Positions 16,702 to 24,151 of a stretch of 64,000 nucleotides of DNA are shown here, in pieces. Within the stretch, counting starts at the first letter, position 1; every line of letters begins with the position of its first letter. The notes under the pieces are model-generated. The model worked only from the letters and a program-made list of their open reading frames with translations. It did not search any database and was not told the DNA's origin. The translations under genes and the position numbers were made by a program. This DNA comes from Drouetiella hepatica Uher 2000/2452 (GTDB lineage: Bacteria > Cyanobacteriota > Cyanobacteriia > Elainellales > Elainellaceae). The stretch is taken from contig JAHHHD010000016.1 of assembly GCA_019359505.1 (NCBI GenBank), positions 1-64,000 on the forward strand, given 5' to 3'.

Positions 16702-17654
16702 GCGATATTCCAGCGTTGACGATGCCAATCCAGTGATTCAAGTCTTGGATAGTGAGTGGCTTGAGTCGGTAAATTGATTAGCTCTCCATCAAAATCCTTC
16801 ATCGATCTTGTGTCTTGGGGAGATTCTTCAGTAAAGCGATCGTGCGGAATGATAATCCGGTAATCTTCGTTGATGCCGAACCATCCGCGATCGAATGCCC
16901 AATGATGATTTTTGCAGAGCGCTAGACCGTTATCAAAGCGATCGTCTCTAAATTCAGAGAATGGTTTAATGTGCGCTCCGTCCACAATATTCTGACTATC
17001 CAAACTAATGATTCTCAGTCTACAAAACGCGCAGCGCTGACCGTACAAGGAGACAACTATTTTTCTAAAGGCTGCATCCCTAACAACGGTTTTTGCTTCG
17101 TCTGCTAGATCCTCGACGCTGTAGGTTTCACCGCCTTTCTCAAAAAGCCGTAACTGAAATTCCTGAAAAGCATCAACCTGATACAGGGTTTGGAACTCTC
17201 TTTCCCATTCAGAAAACCATTCTTGGACTATGGCAGTTATTAAATAACTTCTTGATTCTGAATCATATAAAAGATTAAATAGATCGTCATCTAAAAAAGC
17301 ATAGTTGACTGCATTTCTCAAAGCCGTCAAGCTTTTGAGTTTAACTTTGGCAGCGATCGTAGACTCAAATCCAGGATTAGGCGACAAATGCCAAAAACCA
17401 TCGCCAGTTAAATGATAAAATGGTAAGGCGATATCTGAGCGATGAATATCTGAACCTAAATGAGTCCAGTATTTCAGGAACGTAGAAATCAACTCAGCCG
17501 ATAGAAAAATCTGATTTTGTTGAATTTCGCCTTGCTGAAGTAACTCAATTACAGACAACAGTAAGATCGGTTTATGAGGTGCAACGCTACCATGAGCGCG
17601 ATCGACTCGTAATTTAGAAAACTTTTTCACGTAAAAGCTGAGATCTTTAGTCAT
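16698..17654 (-). CDS. Phosphorothioated-DNA-binding HNH endonuclease
   Basis: A 318-residue type IV-like restriction enzyme. The N-terminal half (1-150: LRVDRAHGSVAPHKPILLLS, HRSDIALPFYHL, GFWHLSPNPGFE) is a sulfur-binding domain as in ScoMcrA. The C-terminal half has an HNH nuclease with CAFCRLR, DGAHIKPFSEFRDD and GLALCKNHHWAFD. By family knowledge it recognises a phosphorothioate in DNA and cuts nearby. Such an enzyme is dangerous to a cell that makes phosphorothioates in the recognised sequence, so an intact copy beside a broken dndC is consistent with a host that no longer modifies its DNA. It shares a short downstream gap of 6 bases with the SBD-only gene upstream, suggesting one transcript. 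Confidence 0.88.
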   Translation of the reverse strand: MTKDLSFYVKKFSKLRVDRAHGSVAPHKPILLLSVIELLQQGEIQQNQIFLSAELISTFLKYWTHLGSDIHRSDIALPFYHLTGDGFWHLSPNPGFESTIAAKVKLKSLTALRNAVNYAFLDDDLFNLLYDSESRSYLITAIVQEWFSEWEREFQTLYQVDAFQEFQLRLFEKGGETYSVEDLADEAKTVVRDAAFRKIVVSLYGQRCAFCRLRIISLDSQNIVDGAHIKPFSEFRDDRFDNGLALCKNHHWAFDRGWFGINEDYRIIIPHDRFTEESPQDTRSMKDFDGELINLPTQATHYPRLESLDWHRQRWNIA

Positions 17655-17660
17655 CTTGGA

Positions 17661-18161
17661 TCACGCCTCATCAATAATCTGCTGAATTTCCTCAAATCTG
17701 CCAGGAAACCATCGAGCGATGAGAACTGTCATTAAGCTACTTCTGGAAAGTGGATCTTGTAGGAACTCAAATAAATCCTCATCTAAATGAGCGTATTTTA
17801 TTGCTTGTTTAACTTCTGATAATGTTTTTAACTTAATCTTAGAGGAGATGAGATTTTCAAAACCTGGGTTAGCCCATAAGTGCCAAAACTTACCGCTTCT
17901 CATGTGAAAAAATGGACGAGAAATATCTGGGTTATGTTGCTCTGAGCCTAGAAAATTCCAATATTTATGGAATGTGTCGCTTAGTTCAGAAGACAAATAA
18001 ATCTCATTTATGCTTATGGTTTCTCTCCTAATTAAGTCAATGACAGATAGCAGCAGAATTGGCTTATGCGGTGCAACTCCATGAGCGCGATCGACTCGCA
18101 ACCGTTGAAACTTCTTAGCATAGTAGCTTAGAGCTTCTATCTTGGCTACTTCATCTCTCAT
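17661..18161 (-). CDS. Stand-alone sulfur-binding domain, SBD paralogue
   Basis: A 166-residue protein that matches the first half of the neighbouring SBD-HNH protein: YAKKFQRLRVDRAHGVAPHK, NPDISRPFFHM, GKFWHLWANPGFE, KLKTL and ARWF. It then ends where the other continues into the nuclease. Residues around the histidine and the RVDRAHG loop that contact phosphorothioate in the family appear kept. It lies 6 bases upstream of the SBD-HNH gene, so this is a tandem duplication. It may be a cut-down copy, or a reader that competes for or delivers phosphorothioate sites. No separate start is better than ATG at 18161. Confidence 0.82.
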   Translation of the reverse strand: MRDEVAKIEALSYYAKKFQRLRVDRAHGVAPHKPILLLSVIDLIRRETISINEIYLSSELSDTFHKYWNFLGSEQHNPDISRPFFHMRSGKFWHLWANPGFENLISSKIKLKTLSEVKQAIKYAHLDEDLFEFLQDPLSRSSLMTVLIARWFPGRFEEIQQIIDEA

Positions 18162-18188
18162 TAAATGACTGCACTGTGATCCGTACTT

Positions 18189-19325
18189 TCAAACTTTATC
18201 AGAACACCCACAATAAAGCTGAGTCGAAAGAAGTCCCTGCCAAGACCGCACATTCTCAAACGCCAGTACAGGCGCTAACCCAAACTTTTGACACTCCCGC
18301 GCCCACTGCTTCACCAAATGCCGATATGGATAAACGATTAGCAACGACTGAAGCTGGATTTCCTCATAGAGTTCCGCCGCGATCGCCAGTGCCGTAATGG
18401 TTTTCCCGCTCCCGGTTGCCATCTTCAGCGTGCCTTGCCCCTTGTTGGTAAACCAGTTGGCGATCGCTTCCTGCTGATAAGGACGCAGGGTTAACCAAGC
18501 TGGAGTCACCGGATAAAAAGACGGAGTGTTAGATGGCTCTGAAGGGGAGATAGAATAATCGCCCTGCGGCTCCTGACTTTTAATTGCAGGCTGCTCCGTC
18601 ACCGGAAATTGAGTCGGGCACAGCCGCAAGAGCGATCGCCTTGCCGCTTCAGGAAATTCTAAAATCTCCAGCGTTGGAGTCTGGTTTTCCCAGAGGCGTT
18701 GAAAGTCCTCAAGTTTCTCAGTAACCCGCTCATCATCCCCCGATCGCCATGAACGAAACACATCTACACACTCAAAATTATCGATCAGCCCGCTAGCACT
18801 CTCATTTGCTGATCCTGTGAAGACAACGACATTGCCATCTGCGTCTCTAAAAATTCCCAACTTTTCATGGTAAATACCGCGCTGATAGGGGTCTTGATGC
18901 ACCGCTAGCTTGATTTCCAACAGCCCCTTGCTCAGTAGCCATGCCAGATAGCCCAGACGATCGTTGGCAGTTGATTCTGGCTGCTCCAGTTCTTGCAGCA
19001 AAGAGACTGTGATCACCGCTTCTCGCTGCTTTAGACCTTGGGCGATCGCCTCGGCATCGTCCTGGGATAGGTGAGGAGAGGCAATCAGCCGCATTTTACC
19101 GCCTGACTGAATCAGCGCCGTAACGCCCTTGGCTGCTGCCGCCAAGGAAGAACTGGAAAAGAAGCCGACCGCGCGATCGTAGGTAAGCGATCGCTCTAAG
19201 CAAGGAATGTAAAAATCTTCCAGTAGGCTGTGGCGGTCACTACGATATTGATTGCGTAGATCGAGATGCTTCAAACTCAATGAGACTGCCCCCAACTGTT
19301 CTGTCTCTAGTCTGCCCCACTCCAC
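18189..19325 (-). pseudogene. Truncated PLD-helicase, phosphorothioation restriction type
   Basis: A 378-codon frame resembling the cyanobacterial DNA phosphorothioation system restriction enzyme. Residues about 20-210 form a phospholipase D-like nuclease with one HxK motif, YHEKLGIF, followed by FTGSANES. Residues about 285-370 start a superfamily 2 helicase with Q-motif-like LRPYQQEAIANW and Walker A MATGSGKT. The frame ends 60 residues later (LLSTQLY then CGCSDKV, stop at 18189), before the DEAH box and the second RecA domain. The SBD gene begins 27 bases on, so the missing part was deleted. A free PLD nuclease is still possible, but the helicase cannot be complete. It overlaps the MazG-like gene by 19 bases. 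Confidence 0.8.
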
Positions 19326-19651
19326 AGCAATCGGATACGACGACTAAAGCCGCCGCGCTCAGTCTGTCTCCGCTTCTGTTCTGCTAACACTGCCTCGTGG
19401 TCAATGTTATGGGCTGCCATAAGTGCATTCATTACTTCACATAGATCGGCTAACTCGGCAACCAACTCTGTAGAAGCTGCTGCTGAAGCTTCTTGGGCTT
19501 CTTCCATCAGTTTTGCCCGTAGTGCTTGGTGAAATTCCTCCTTACTCATGACTTCTACCGCACACCTCTGTCCTGTCGCCTGAATAATTTCGGGGATGCG
19601 ATCGCGTACTAACTTGTTATAGACCTTTCTCATTTGCTTGTATTGATTCAA
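19307..19651 (-). CDS. MazG-like nucleotide pyrophosphohydrolase
   Basis: A 114-residue protein of the all-alpha NTP pyrophosphohydrolase group. It shows KVYNKLVRDRIPEII, then EEFHQALRAKLMEEAQEASAA and ELVAELADLCEVMNALM, with the E-EE-x-E and E-x-x-D metal-binding pattern. The ATG at 19633 (MRKVYNKL) is an alternative start. It overlaps the truncated restriction gene start, so the two were one transcript. MazG-like enzymes are common in defence clusters and hydrolyse modified or signal nucleotides; the substrate here is unknown. Confidence 0.8.
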   Translation of the reverse strand: MNQYKQMRKVYNKLVRDRIPEIIQATGQRCAVEVMSKEEFHQALRAKLMEEAQEASAAASTELVAELADLCEVMNALMAAHNIDHEAVLAEQKRRQTERGGFSRRIRLLWSGAD

Positions 19652-19737
19652 TAGTTCTAAGTGATGGTATCAGTTTGGGCTACCTCATTGGGCTGCTTGT
19701 CCTTGCTACACTGAATCTAAAGCACCCAGAGACAGCA

Positions 19738-20097
19738 ATGCAGATTACACTGGAAATCCCTGACGACTTGGCTTCCCAGATAGGATCTTTAGAAGACCAA
19801 CTCCCTCAGATCCTACAGTTGGGACTACGGGAATTGCACGCAGGTGCTCAGGTCGGTTTTACTGGAGCAGCAGAAGTACTGGAGTTTCTGGCTGCATTGC
19901 CGTCTCCAGAGGAAATTATCTCATTGCAACCCTCTGAAACCCTTCAGGCTCAAATCAACAGCTTGCTGGAGAAAAATCGTACACAGACGCTAACAGTAGA
20001 CGAAGAGCAAACCTGGCAACAATACCAATACCTTGAGCATCTCGTTCGGATTGCAAAAGCTCAAGCACTGATCAAGCTAAAACAGCGTGCTTTGTGA
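19738..20097 (+). CDS. Hypothetical protein paired with an HNH nuclease
   Basis: I start this at ATG 19738 (MQITLEIPDDLASQIGSLED), because the 21 codons before it lack any ribosome-binding site and read as a promoter region. The 119-residue protein has an antitoxin-like beginning (IPDDLASQI, as in many UPF0175-type proteins), a glutamine-rich middle and a helical tail HLVRIAKAQALIKLKQRAL. Its stop overlaps the GTG start of the HNH gene by 4 bases, so the two are translationally coupled. It may regulate or shield the nuclease, which is inference from position alone. Confidence 0.7.
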   Translation: MQITLEIPDDLASQIGSLEDQLPQILQLGLRELHAGAQVGFTGAAEVLEFLAALPSPEEIISLQPSETLQAQINSLLEKNRTQTLTVDEEQTWQQYQYLEHLVRIAKAQALIKLKQRAL

Positions 20098-20522
20098 GTA
20101 GCTATATCCCCGCCGCATTGCGTCGTTTAATATACGACCGGGCCAAGGGCTGCTGTGAATACTGTTTTACGCCCGAAATCGCTTCGTTTGCTTCTCACGA
20201 GGTTGACCACATCATTGCGGAGAAGCATGGTGGGCTGACGCAGGAAGATAACCTAGCTTTATCCTGCACCCTTTGTAACAAGCACAAGGGATCTGATCTC
20301 GCTTCGATCGACCCCCAAACGGGAGAAATTACACCTCTATATCATCCTCGACGCGAGTACTGGCTTGAGCATTTTTGCCTTGTAGGGGCAGAATTTACTC
20401 CTTTGACTCCAGTGGGTCGAGTGACTGTTCGCCTACTACAACTGAATCGGAGCGATCGCGTCAAGGAACGCCAGCTATTTATCAAAGCAGGTGTGTTAGA
20501 TTTACCCTCTGCAAAAAGCTAA
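20094..20522 (+). CDS. HNH endonuclease
   Basis: A 142-residue HNH nuclease starting at GTG 20094, which forms a GTGA overlap with the gene before. It has CCEYCFT with two zinc cysteines, the core EVDHIIAEKHGG, and NLALSCTLCNKHKGSD with the second cysteine pair. The rest reads as a short alpha-beta tail (HPRREYWLEHF, RSDRVKERQ). Such nucleases nick or cut DNA in mobile elements and restriction systems. It lies last before the tRNA-Phe fragment, so it is at the boundary of the island. Confidence 0.88.
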   Translation: MSSYIPAALRRLIYDRAKGCCEYCFTPEIASFASHEVDHIIAEKHGGLTQEDNLALSCTLCNKHKGSDLASIDPQTGEITPLYHPRREYWLEHFCLVGAEFTPLTPVGRVTVRLLQLNRSDRVKERQLFIKAGVLDLPSAKS

Positions 20523-20698
20523 AAGCTATTTCAATCTTTTGAGGGCGATCGCCGAAGTAGTTTGCAATTTCGCCCCATCCCCACTGAATTCAAATGACCT
20601 AACTTGCACCAAAGTGACCCAAAGTTTTATTGATTGGGGGAAAATTGGGGGAATTTATTAACAAAAAGCTTGAAAGCCTAATCTTTGCGTTGTTTTAC
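20523..20698. other. Boundary region with G-rich direct repeats
   Basis: Between the HNH gene and the tRNA fragment this stretch contains a pair TTGGGGGAA (20635-20645 and 20649-20656 region) and an A/T-rich run. It could include integrase arm-binding sites, but no integrase is in the window. Confidence 0.3.
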
Positions 20699-20745
20699 GA
20701 GGACTGAAAATCCTCGTGTCACCAGTTCAAGTCTGGTTCCTGGCA
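20699..20745 (+). other. 3' fragment of tRNA-Phe(GAA), att-site remnant
   Basis: The sequence folds as the anticodon arm (GAGGA, loop CTGAAAA, TCCTC; anticodon GAA), a five-base variable region GTGTC, a T arm (ACCAG, loop TTCAAGT, CTGGT), the 3' acceptor strand TCCTGGC and a discriminator A. The 5' acceptor strand and D arm are absent; the bases before it do not fit. Elements that integrate into tRNA genes leave just such a 3' segment at one end. The intact tRNA-Phe would then lie to the left, beyond position 1. Confidence 0.85.
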
Positions 20746-21279
20746 TATAAGTAAATCAATGTACGGCCGCACGATAAATGTCGCTGATCGCAAGTGTGAC
20801 TGTGCATGTAAAGTGGCGCAATTTTCAGGTCTATGCGTTGATCTTCCGCTTCCTGTCGTTGGATGTATTGTCGCACCGTTGCTTCTTCGCGTCCCACCGT
20901 TGAGACGTAATACCCCCGCGCCCAGAAATGTTACCCCCACAAAGTTCTTTCGCTTTCCTCCATAGTTGCGCGCGATTGCATAGAGCTTCTCTCCGCCAAA
21001 AGCGTAGGCACTCTTGCCCTTGAAAAATCCTACCACTTGAGATACCGAGTGCTTTGGTGGAATTGAGATCAGCATATGTACATGATCCGAGCACAAATTC
21101 CCTTCTTCAATCCGGCACTCTTTCTGCCGCGCTAATTCATAGAACACTTCTCTTAGATACTGCCGTAGCTCTTTGTACATCGCTTTGCACCGATACTTTG
21201 GGATGAACACCACCGGGTATTTGCACTCCCATTTTGTATGACTTAAACTGCCTGCGTCTTTCATAAGTCTTCTTTGCAC
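20719..21279 (-). pseudogene. tnpA: Frameshifted IS200-type transposase (TnpA)
   Basis: The first 115 codons match the IS200/IS605 TnpA: MKDAGSLSHTKWECKYPVVF (from ATG at 21264), YRCKAMYKELRQYLREVFYE, CSDHVHMLISIPPKHSVSQV and GKRKNFVG. The catalytic HVH of the HUH pair is there. After NFVG a one-base shift near 20923-20935 puts the rest out of frame. In the next frame FWARGYYVSTVGREEATVRQ continues the family, so the tyrosine that does the strand transfer is split from the start. The shifted frame continues without stop through the tRNA fragment, so the right end is also disturbed. No tnpB is present. Confidence 0.88.
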
Positions 21280-21370
21280 CTACCCTTCCTTGATAAGTGG
21301 TAAAGAGACTCTTTCCTACACTTACATCTCTGTCAAACTGTGACTCCTGGAACCGTCAAACTTTGCGAGT

Positions 21371-21390
21371 TCCCCAGCAGAGCTGAGGGT
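21371..21390. repeat. Possible IS200 left-end hairpin
   Basis: TCCCCAGCAGAGCTGAGGGT can form a short bulged stem between CCCCAGC and GCTGAGGG. IS200-group elements have subterminal hairpins in their left end, upstream of tnpA, which is where this lies. The element end itself is not defined. Confidence 0.45.
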
Positions 21391-21578
21391 TTACCCGATT
21401 AAGTTAAAGACACTCTTGCTTAGCAGCAGAAGTACCTGCATGGGTACTAGGCGATCGCTGACGCAACACCTGAGAATGGGTGCAACGGCGTTCTGTTAGA
21501 GATAGTAGCTCAGAAAAATTAGAGGTTAAACTGCTCACGCCACAAAGGTTTAGGAACAGCGGCATATAGGAGACAAGC

Positions 21579-22154
21579 ATGGCAGCTACCTTAAGAATCA
21601 GGAGCATCACCTGTATTCCTTGTTTGAGAAATAAAAAGCTTAGGATATGCGTTCAAAACGCGCCTCAGTCAGGGCAATGTAAAACAATTACACTTTGCCC
21701 AAACGGGAACTCTCAGCCCATTAATCTTTCCTTTCGGGTCGAGGGTAAAATCTGCTTCTACCAAATCGGTGAGTCTGAGCCAATTTACACGAGCTATCCT
21801 TCCGTTAGCCCGCTTCAGAGCGACAACAGAACCATAACTTTGCAGGCTACTATCCAACAGGCTGGAGGCTGTGAATTGAGATTATCTTATAGGGTTACCC
21901 CGAACCAGAATGTACTAGCTTTTGCATTAGATTTTGTGGTTCTCTCCGCGACCACCCTGATTCGCTACATAGGAGATTTCCTCTCTACCCTCTTTGTCCT
22001 CTTGTTTAGCCGATCGCAACTAGAGGAACAAGATCCACTCATCGAGGACACCGTAACGCCACCTGAAGAACCGTCTACTGAAATCCCAACAGAGACTTCT
22101 ACCGAGCAAACTCCTCCGCCAGAAGACTCTTCTCCAAAAGACAGCGATCTATGA
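21579..22154 (+). CDS. Hypothetical protein linked to a surface protein
   Basis: A 191-residue protein of no family I recognise. The first third holds several cysteines (SITCIPCLRN, GQCKTITLCPNG), the middle is beta-rich (INLSFRVEGKICFYQIG), residues about 118-147 form hydrophobic helices, and the tail is acidic with Pro, Thr and Glu. GGAG precedes the ATG. The last four bases overlap the ATG of the haemagglutinin-type gene (ATGA at 22151-22154), so the products are probably made together. A membrane-bound partner of the surface protein is a fair guess only. Confidence 0.7.
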   Translation: MAATLRIRSITCIPCLRNKKLRICVQNAPQSGQCKTITLCPNGNSQPINLSFRVEGKICFYQIGESEPIYTSYPSVSPLQSDNRTITLQATIQQAGGCELRLSYRVTPNQNVLAFALDFVVLSATTLIRYIGDFLSTLFVLLFSRSQLEEQDPLIEDTVTPPEEPSTEIPTETSTEQTPPPEDSSPKDSDL

Positions 22155-23923
22155 CCAGCAAAGGGCGATCGCAAGTTTCAAAGCTCAATATTGGTACTTC
22201 GATCGCACTGGGTCTGATTCTGGCGTTTAGTCGTGCGACCCAAGCAACGGCACAGCAGATACCCGATCAAACCCTGGGACGCGAACGCTCACGAGTTCAG
22301 CAAAATGTTGAAGTTCGAGGCAGACAAGGCACACAAATTGGGGGCGGTGCTATCCGAGACACCAATTTGTTTCATAGCTTTCGCCGCTTCGATGTGCAAG
22401 CTGGACAGCGCATCTATTTTACAAATCCATCGGGTATCAACAGTATTCTGGTACGGGTGACGGGCAGCTCGGCTTCTACAATTAACGGCGTACTCGGTGT
22501 CGCGGGAGATGCCAGCCTATTTTTGCTTAACTCCAACGGCATTCTATTTGGAGAAAACGCCCGATTAGATATCAGAGGAGCCTTTGTTGCTACGACGGCG
22601 GCTGCCATCCACTTTGCCGACCAGGGCAGCTTTAGTGCCACTGATCCTGATGCCAATTTACCCCTGCTAACCGTTCAACCATCGGCTTTGCTCTTCAACA
22701 CGCAACCTCAACCGATCGTGACCCAGCAGGCACAGCTAGAGAGTAGGACTGGCTTAGCCTTGTTGGGCGGGAGAGTGCAGGTGAACGGCGGTCTACTTCA
22801 ATCAGAAGGGCAGATTGCGCTGGGAGGACTGGCAGAATCAGGGCAGATTGCGATCGCCCATGAAGCAAACCGCTGGCAAATCGACTTTCCTACGCAAGCT
22901 AGACGATCTGATGTAGTAATCGATGGTCGTCGGAGTATCCCCAGTACAGCCAGTCTTAAAGGCAATCAGTTAACCATCCATGCAAACCAGATTCAGCTCG
23001 ATCGCGCCAGTCTAAGAGCAACCCCAAGCGCTTCTGGTACACCTGGCAGCATTCAACTGGAAGCTCAAGGGGCGATCGAGCTAAATGAAAGTGGACTCAG
23101 TAGCGTTAGCTTTAGTCAATTGAACGCTTCCGGTAATGTTGGGTTAAAAGCGAATGGCAATGTAACTCTACAATCCAGTACGATCGATAGCTCGACCTTC
23201 GGCAGTGACGATGGCGGTAGCCTCGTCATTCGCGCTCATGCCCTCGCGCTCAACGATAGTTCTGCCTTATTGACCGTCACTACAGGTGCTGGCAATGCAG
23301 GAAATATTTTTGTTTACACCGATACAGATATTACCCTACGGGACAGCAGTCATGTCTCTGCTGCGACCGATGCCAATCCAACTCTGGGACTGGGTGATGG
23401 AGGAGAGGTGATTTTCTTGTTTGGCGGTACACTCTCCTTGTTAGATGATAGCTATGTCACGGCGATCAGCCGTGATCAGGGAGAGAGCGGCACGGTGCTT
23501 CTTACCCAGACCAACCCAACTCGGAGCGCTACTGAACCGCTGACTGTCCTGGATGCTCAGCTCATCGATCGCGCCTGTAGCACTGCTGACACTCACCTGA
23601 ATAAGTTTGTCATCACGGGTCGTGGGGGGATATCGCCTAACCCCACAGATTCCCGCAGCCTTGAGGCGGCGATCGTAGACTGGGCAAGTTTGCCAACAGA
23701 ACCGAGGCAGGAGCAGCCGATTTCACGGCAGAATAGCCGAGTAGCTGACCGTCGAGCAATGCGGACTCCAGCCCCATCCCAGATTACCGAGGCTCAGGGC
23801 TGGATTAGGGATAAAAACAATACCATTACTCTGGTAACGCAAGCCTTGGCGATCGCGCCCCAATCTGGTGGGTTAGGTAGCCTGAGCTGCAATCCACCCC
23901 AAGCTACTGAAGTTGGGGAGTAA
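22151..23923 (+). CDS. Filamentous haemagglutinin N-terminal domain surface protein
   Basis: A 590-residue exported protein. A signal peptide is visible (LGLILAFSRATQATAQQ), then the TPS domain of two-partner secretion (AIRDTNLFHSFRRFDVQAG, QRIYFTNPSGINSILVRVTG, LFLLNSNGILFGENARLD) and beta-helix repeats to about 480. It ends with a cysteine-bearing tail common in cyanobacterial proteins of this type (IDRACSTADTHLNKFVITG). TPS domains steer a protein to an outer-membrane pore (TpsB), which is not in the window. It is shorter than many family members, which often exceed 1000 residues. Confidence 0.88.
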   Translation: MTSKGRSQVSKLNIGTSIALGLILAFSRATQATAQQIPDQTLGRERSRVQQNVEVRGRQGTQIGGGAIRDTNLFHSFRRFDVQAGQRIYFTNPSGINSILVRVTGSSASTINGVLGVAGDASLFLLNSNGILFGENARLDIRGAFVATTAAAIHFADQGSFSATDPDANLPLLTVQPSALLFNTQPQPIVTQQAQLESRTGLALLGGRVQVNGGLLQSEGQIALGGLAESGQIAIAHEANRWQIDFPTQARRSDVVIDGRRSIPSTASLKGNQLTIHANQIQLDRASLRATPSASGTPGSIQLEAQGAIELNESGLSSVSFSQLNASGNVGLKANGNVTLQSSTIDSSTFGSDDGGSLVIRAHALALNDSSALLTVTTGAGNAGNIFVYTDTDITLRDSSHVSAATDANPTLGLGDGGEVIFLFGGTLSLLDDSYVTAISRDQGESGTVLLTQTNPTRSATEPLTVLDAQLIDRACSTADTHLNKFVITGRGGISPNPTDSRSLEAAIVDWASLPTEPRQEQPISRQNSRVADRRAMRTPAPSQITEAQGWIRDKNNTITLVTQALAIAPQSGGLGSLSCNPPQATEVGE

Positions 23924-23950
23924 AGCGATCGCTTTACCCAGAATCAGGAG

Positions 23951-24075
23951 ATCGCAAAGTCTTCCTATTTTTCCTAAAAGCTGGATTTCAAAAGCGCTCC
24001 GCGCTTTTGAAATCCAGCTTTTAGGGTTTTGTGGCGCGCTCCGCGCGCCACAAAACCCTAATTTGAGATCTACTG
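23951..24075. repeat. Two-hairpin composite repeat, copy 1
   Basis: Two perfect palindromes lie back to back. The first (23974-24024) has 24-base arms and a TCC loop, the second (24021-24061) 19-base arms and a TCC loop, sharing four bases. The flanks ATCGCAAAGTC and AATTTGAGATCT continue the similarity to the copy at 32981-33095, which lies in the opposite orientation. No protein is associated, so it is a MITE-like or REP-like element. Confidence 0.85.
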
Positions 24076-24151
24076 AGAATGCGCAGGTTACTATTGTGCC
24101 TCCGGAGAGCGTCTGGGTGTAGTGTAAAGAGGTTGCTCATAGTTAGAAGCA

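Noticed and set aside
20523-20698. Possible CRISPR-like G-rich repeats
   Set aside because: Only two short similar strings are present, with no regular spacing or spacers.
21669-22174. Minus-strand frames opposite the small gene before the haemagglutinin
   Set aside because: Mirror frames without domain or start signal.
23913-24122. A 69-codon plus-strand frame across the composite repeat
   Set aside because: It is mainly read from the palindrome, overlaps the preceding gene and has no recognisable features.
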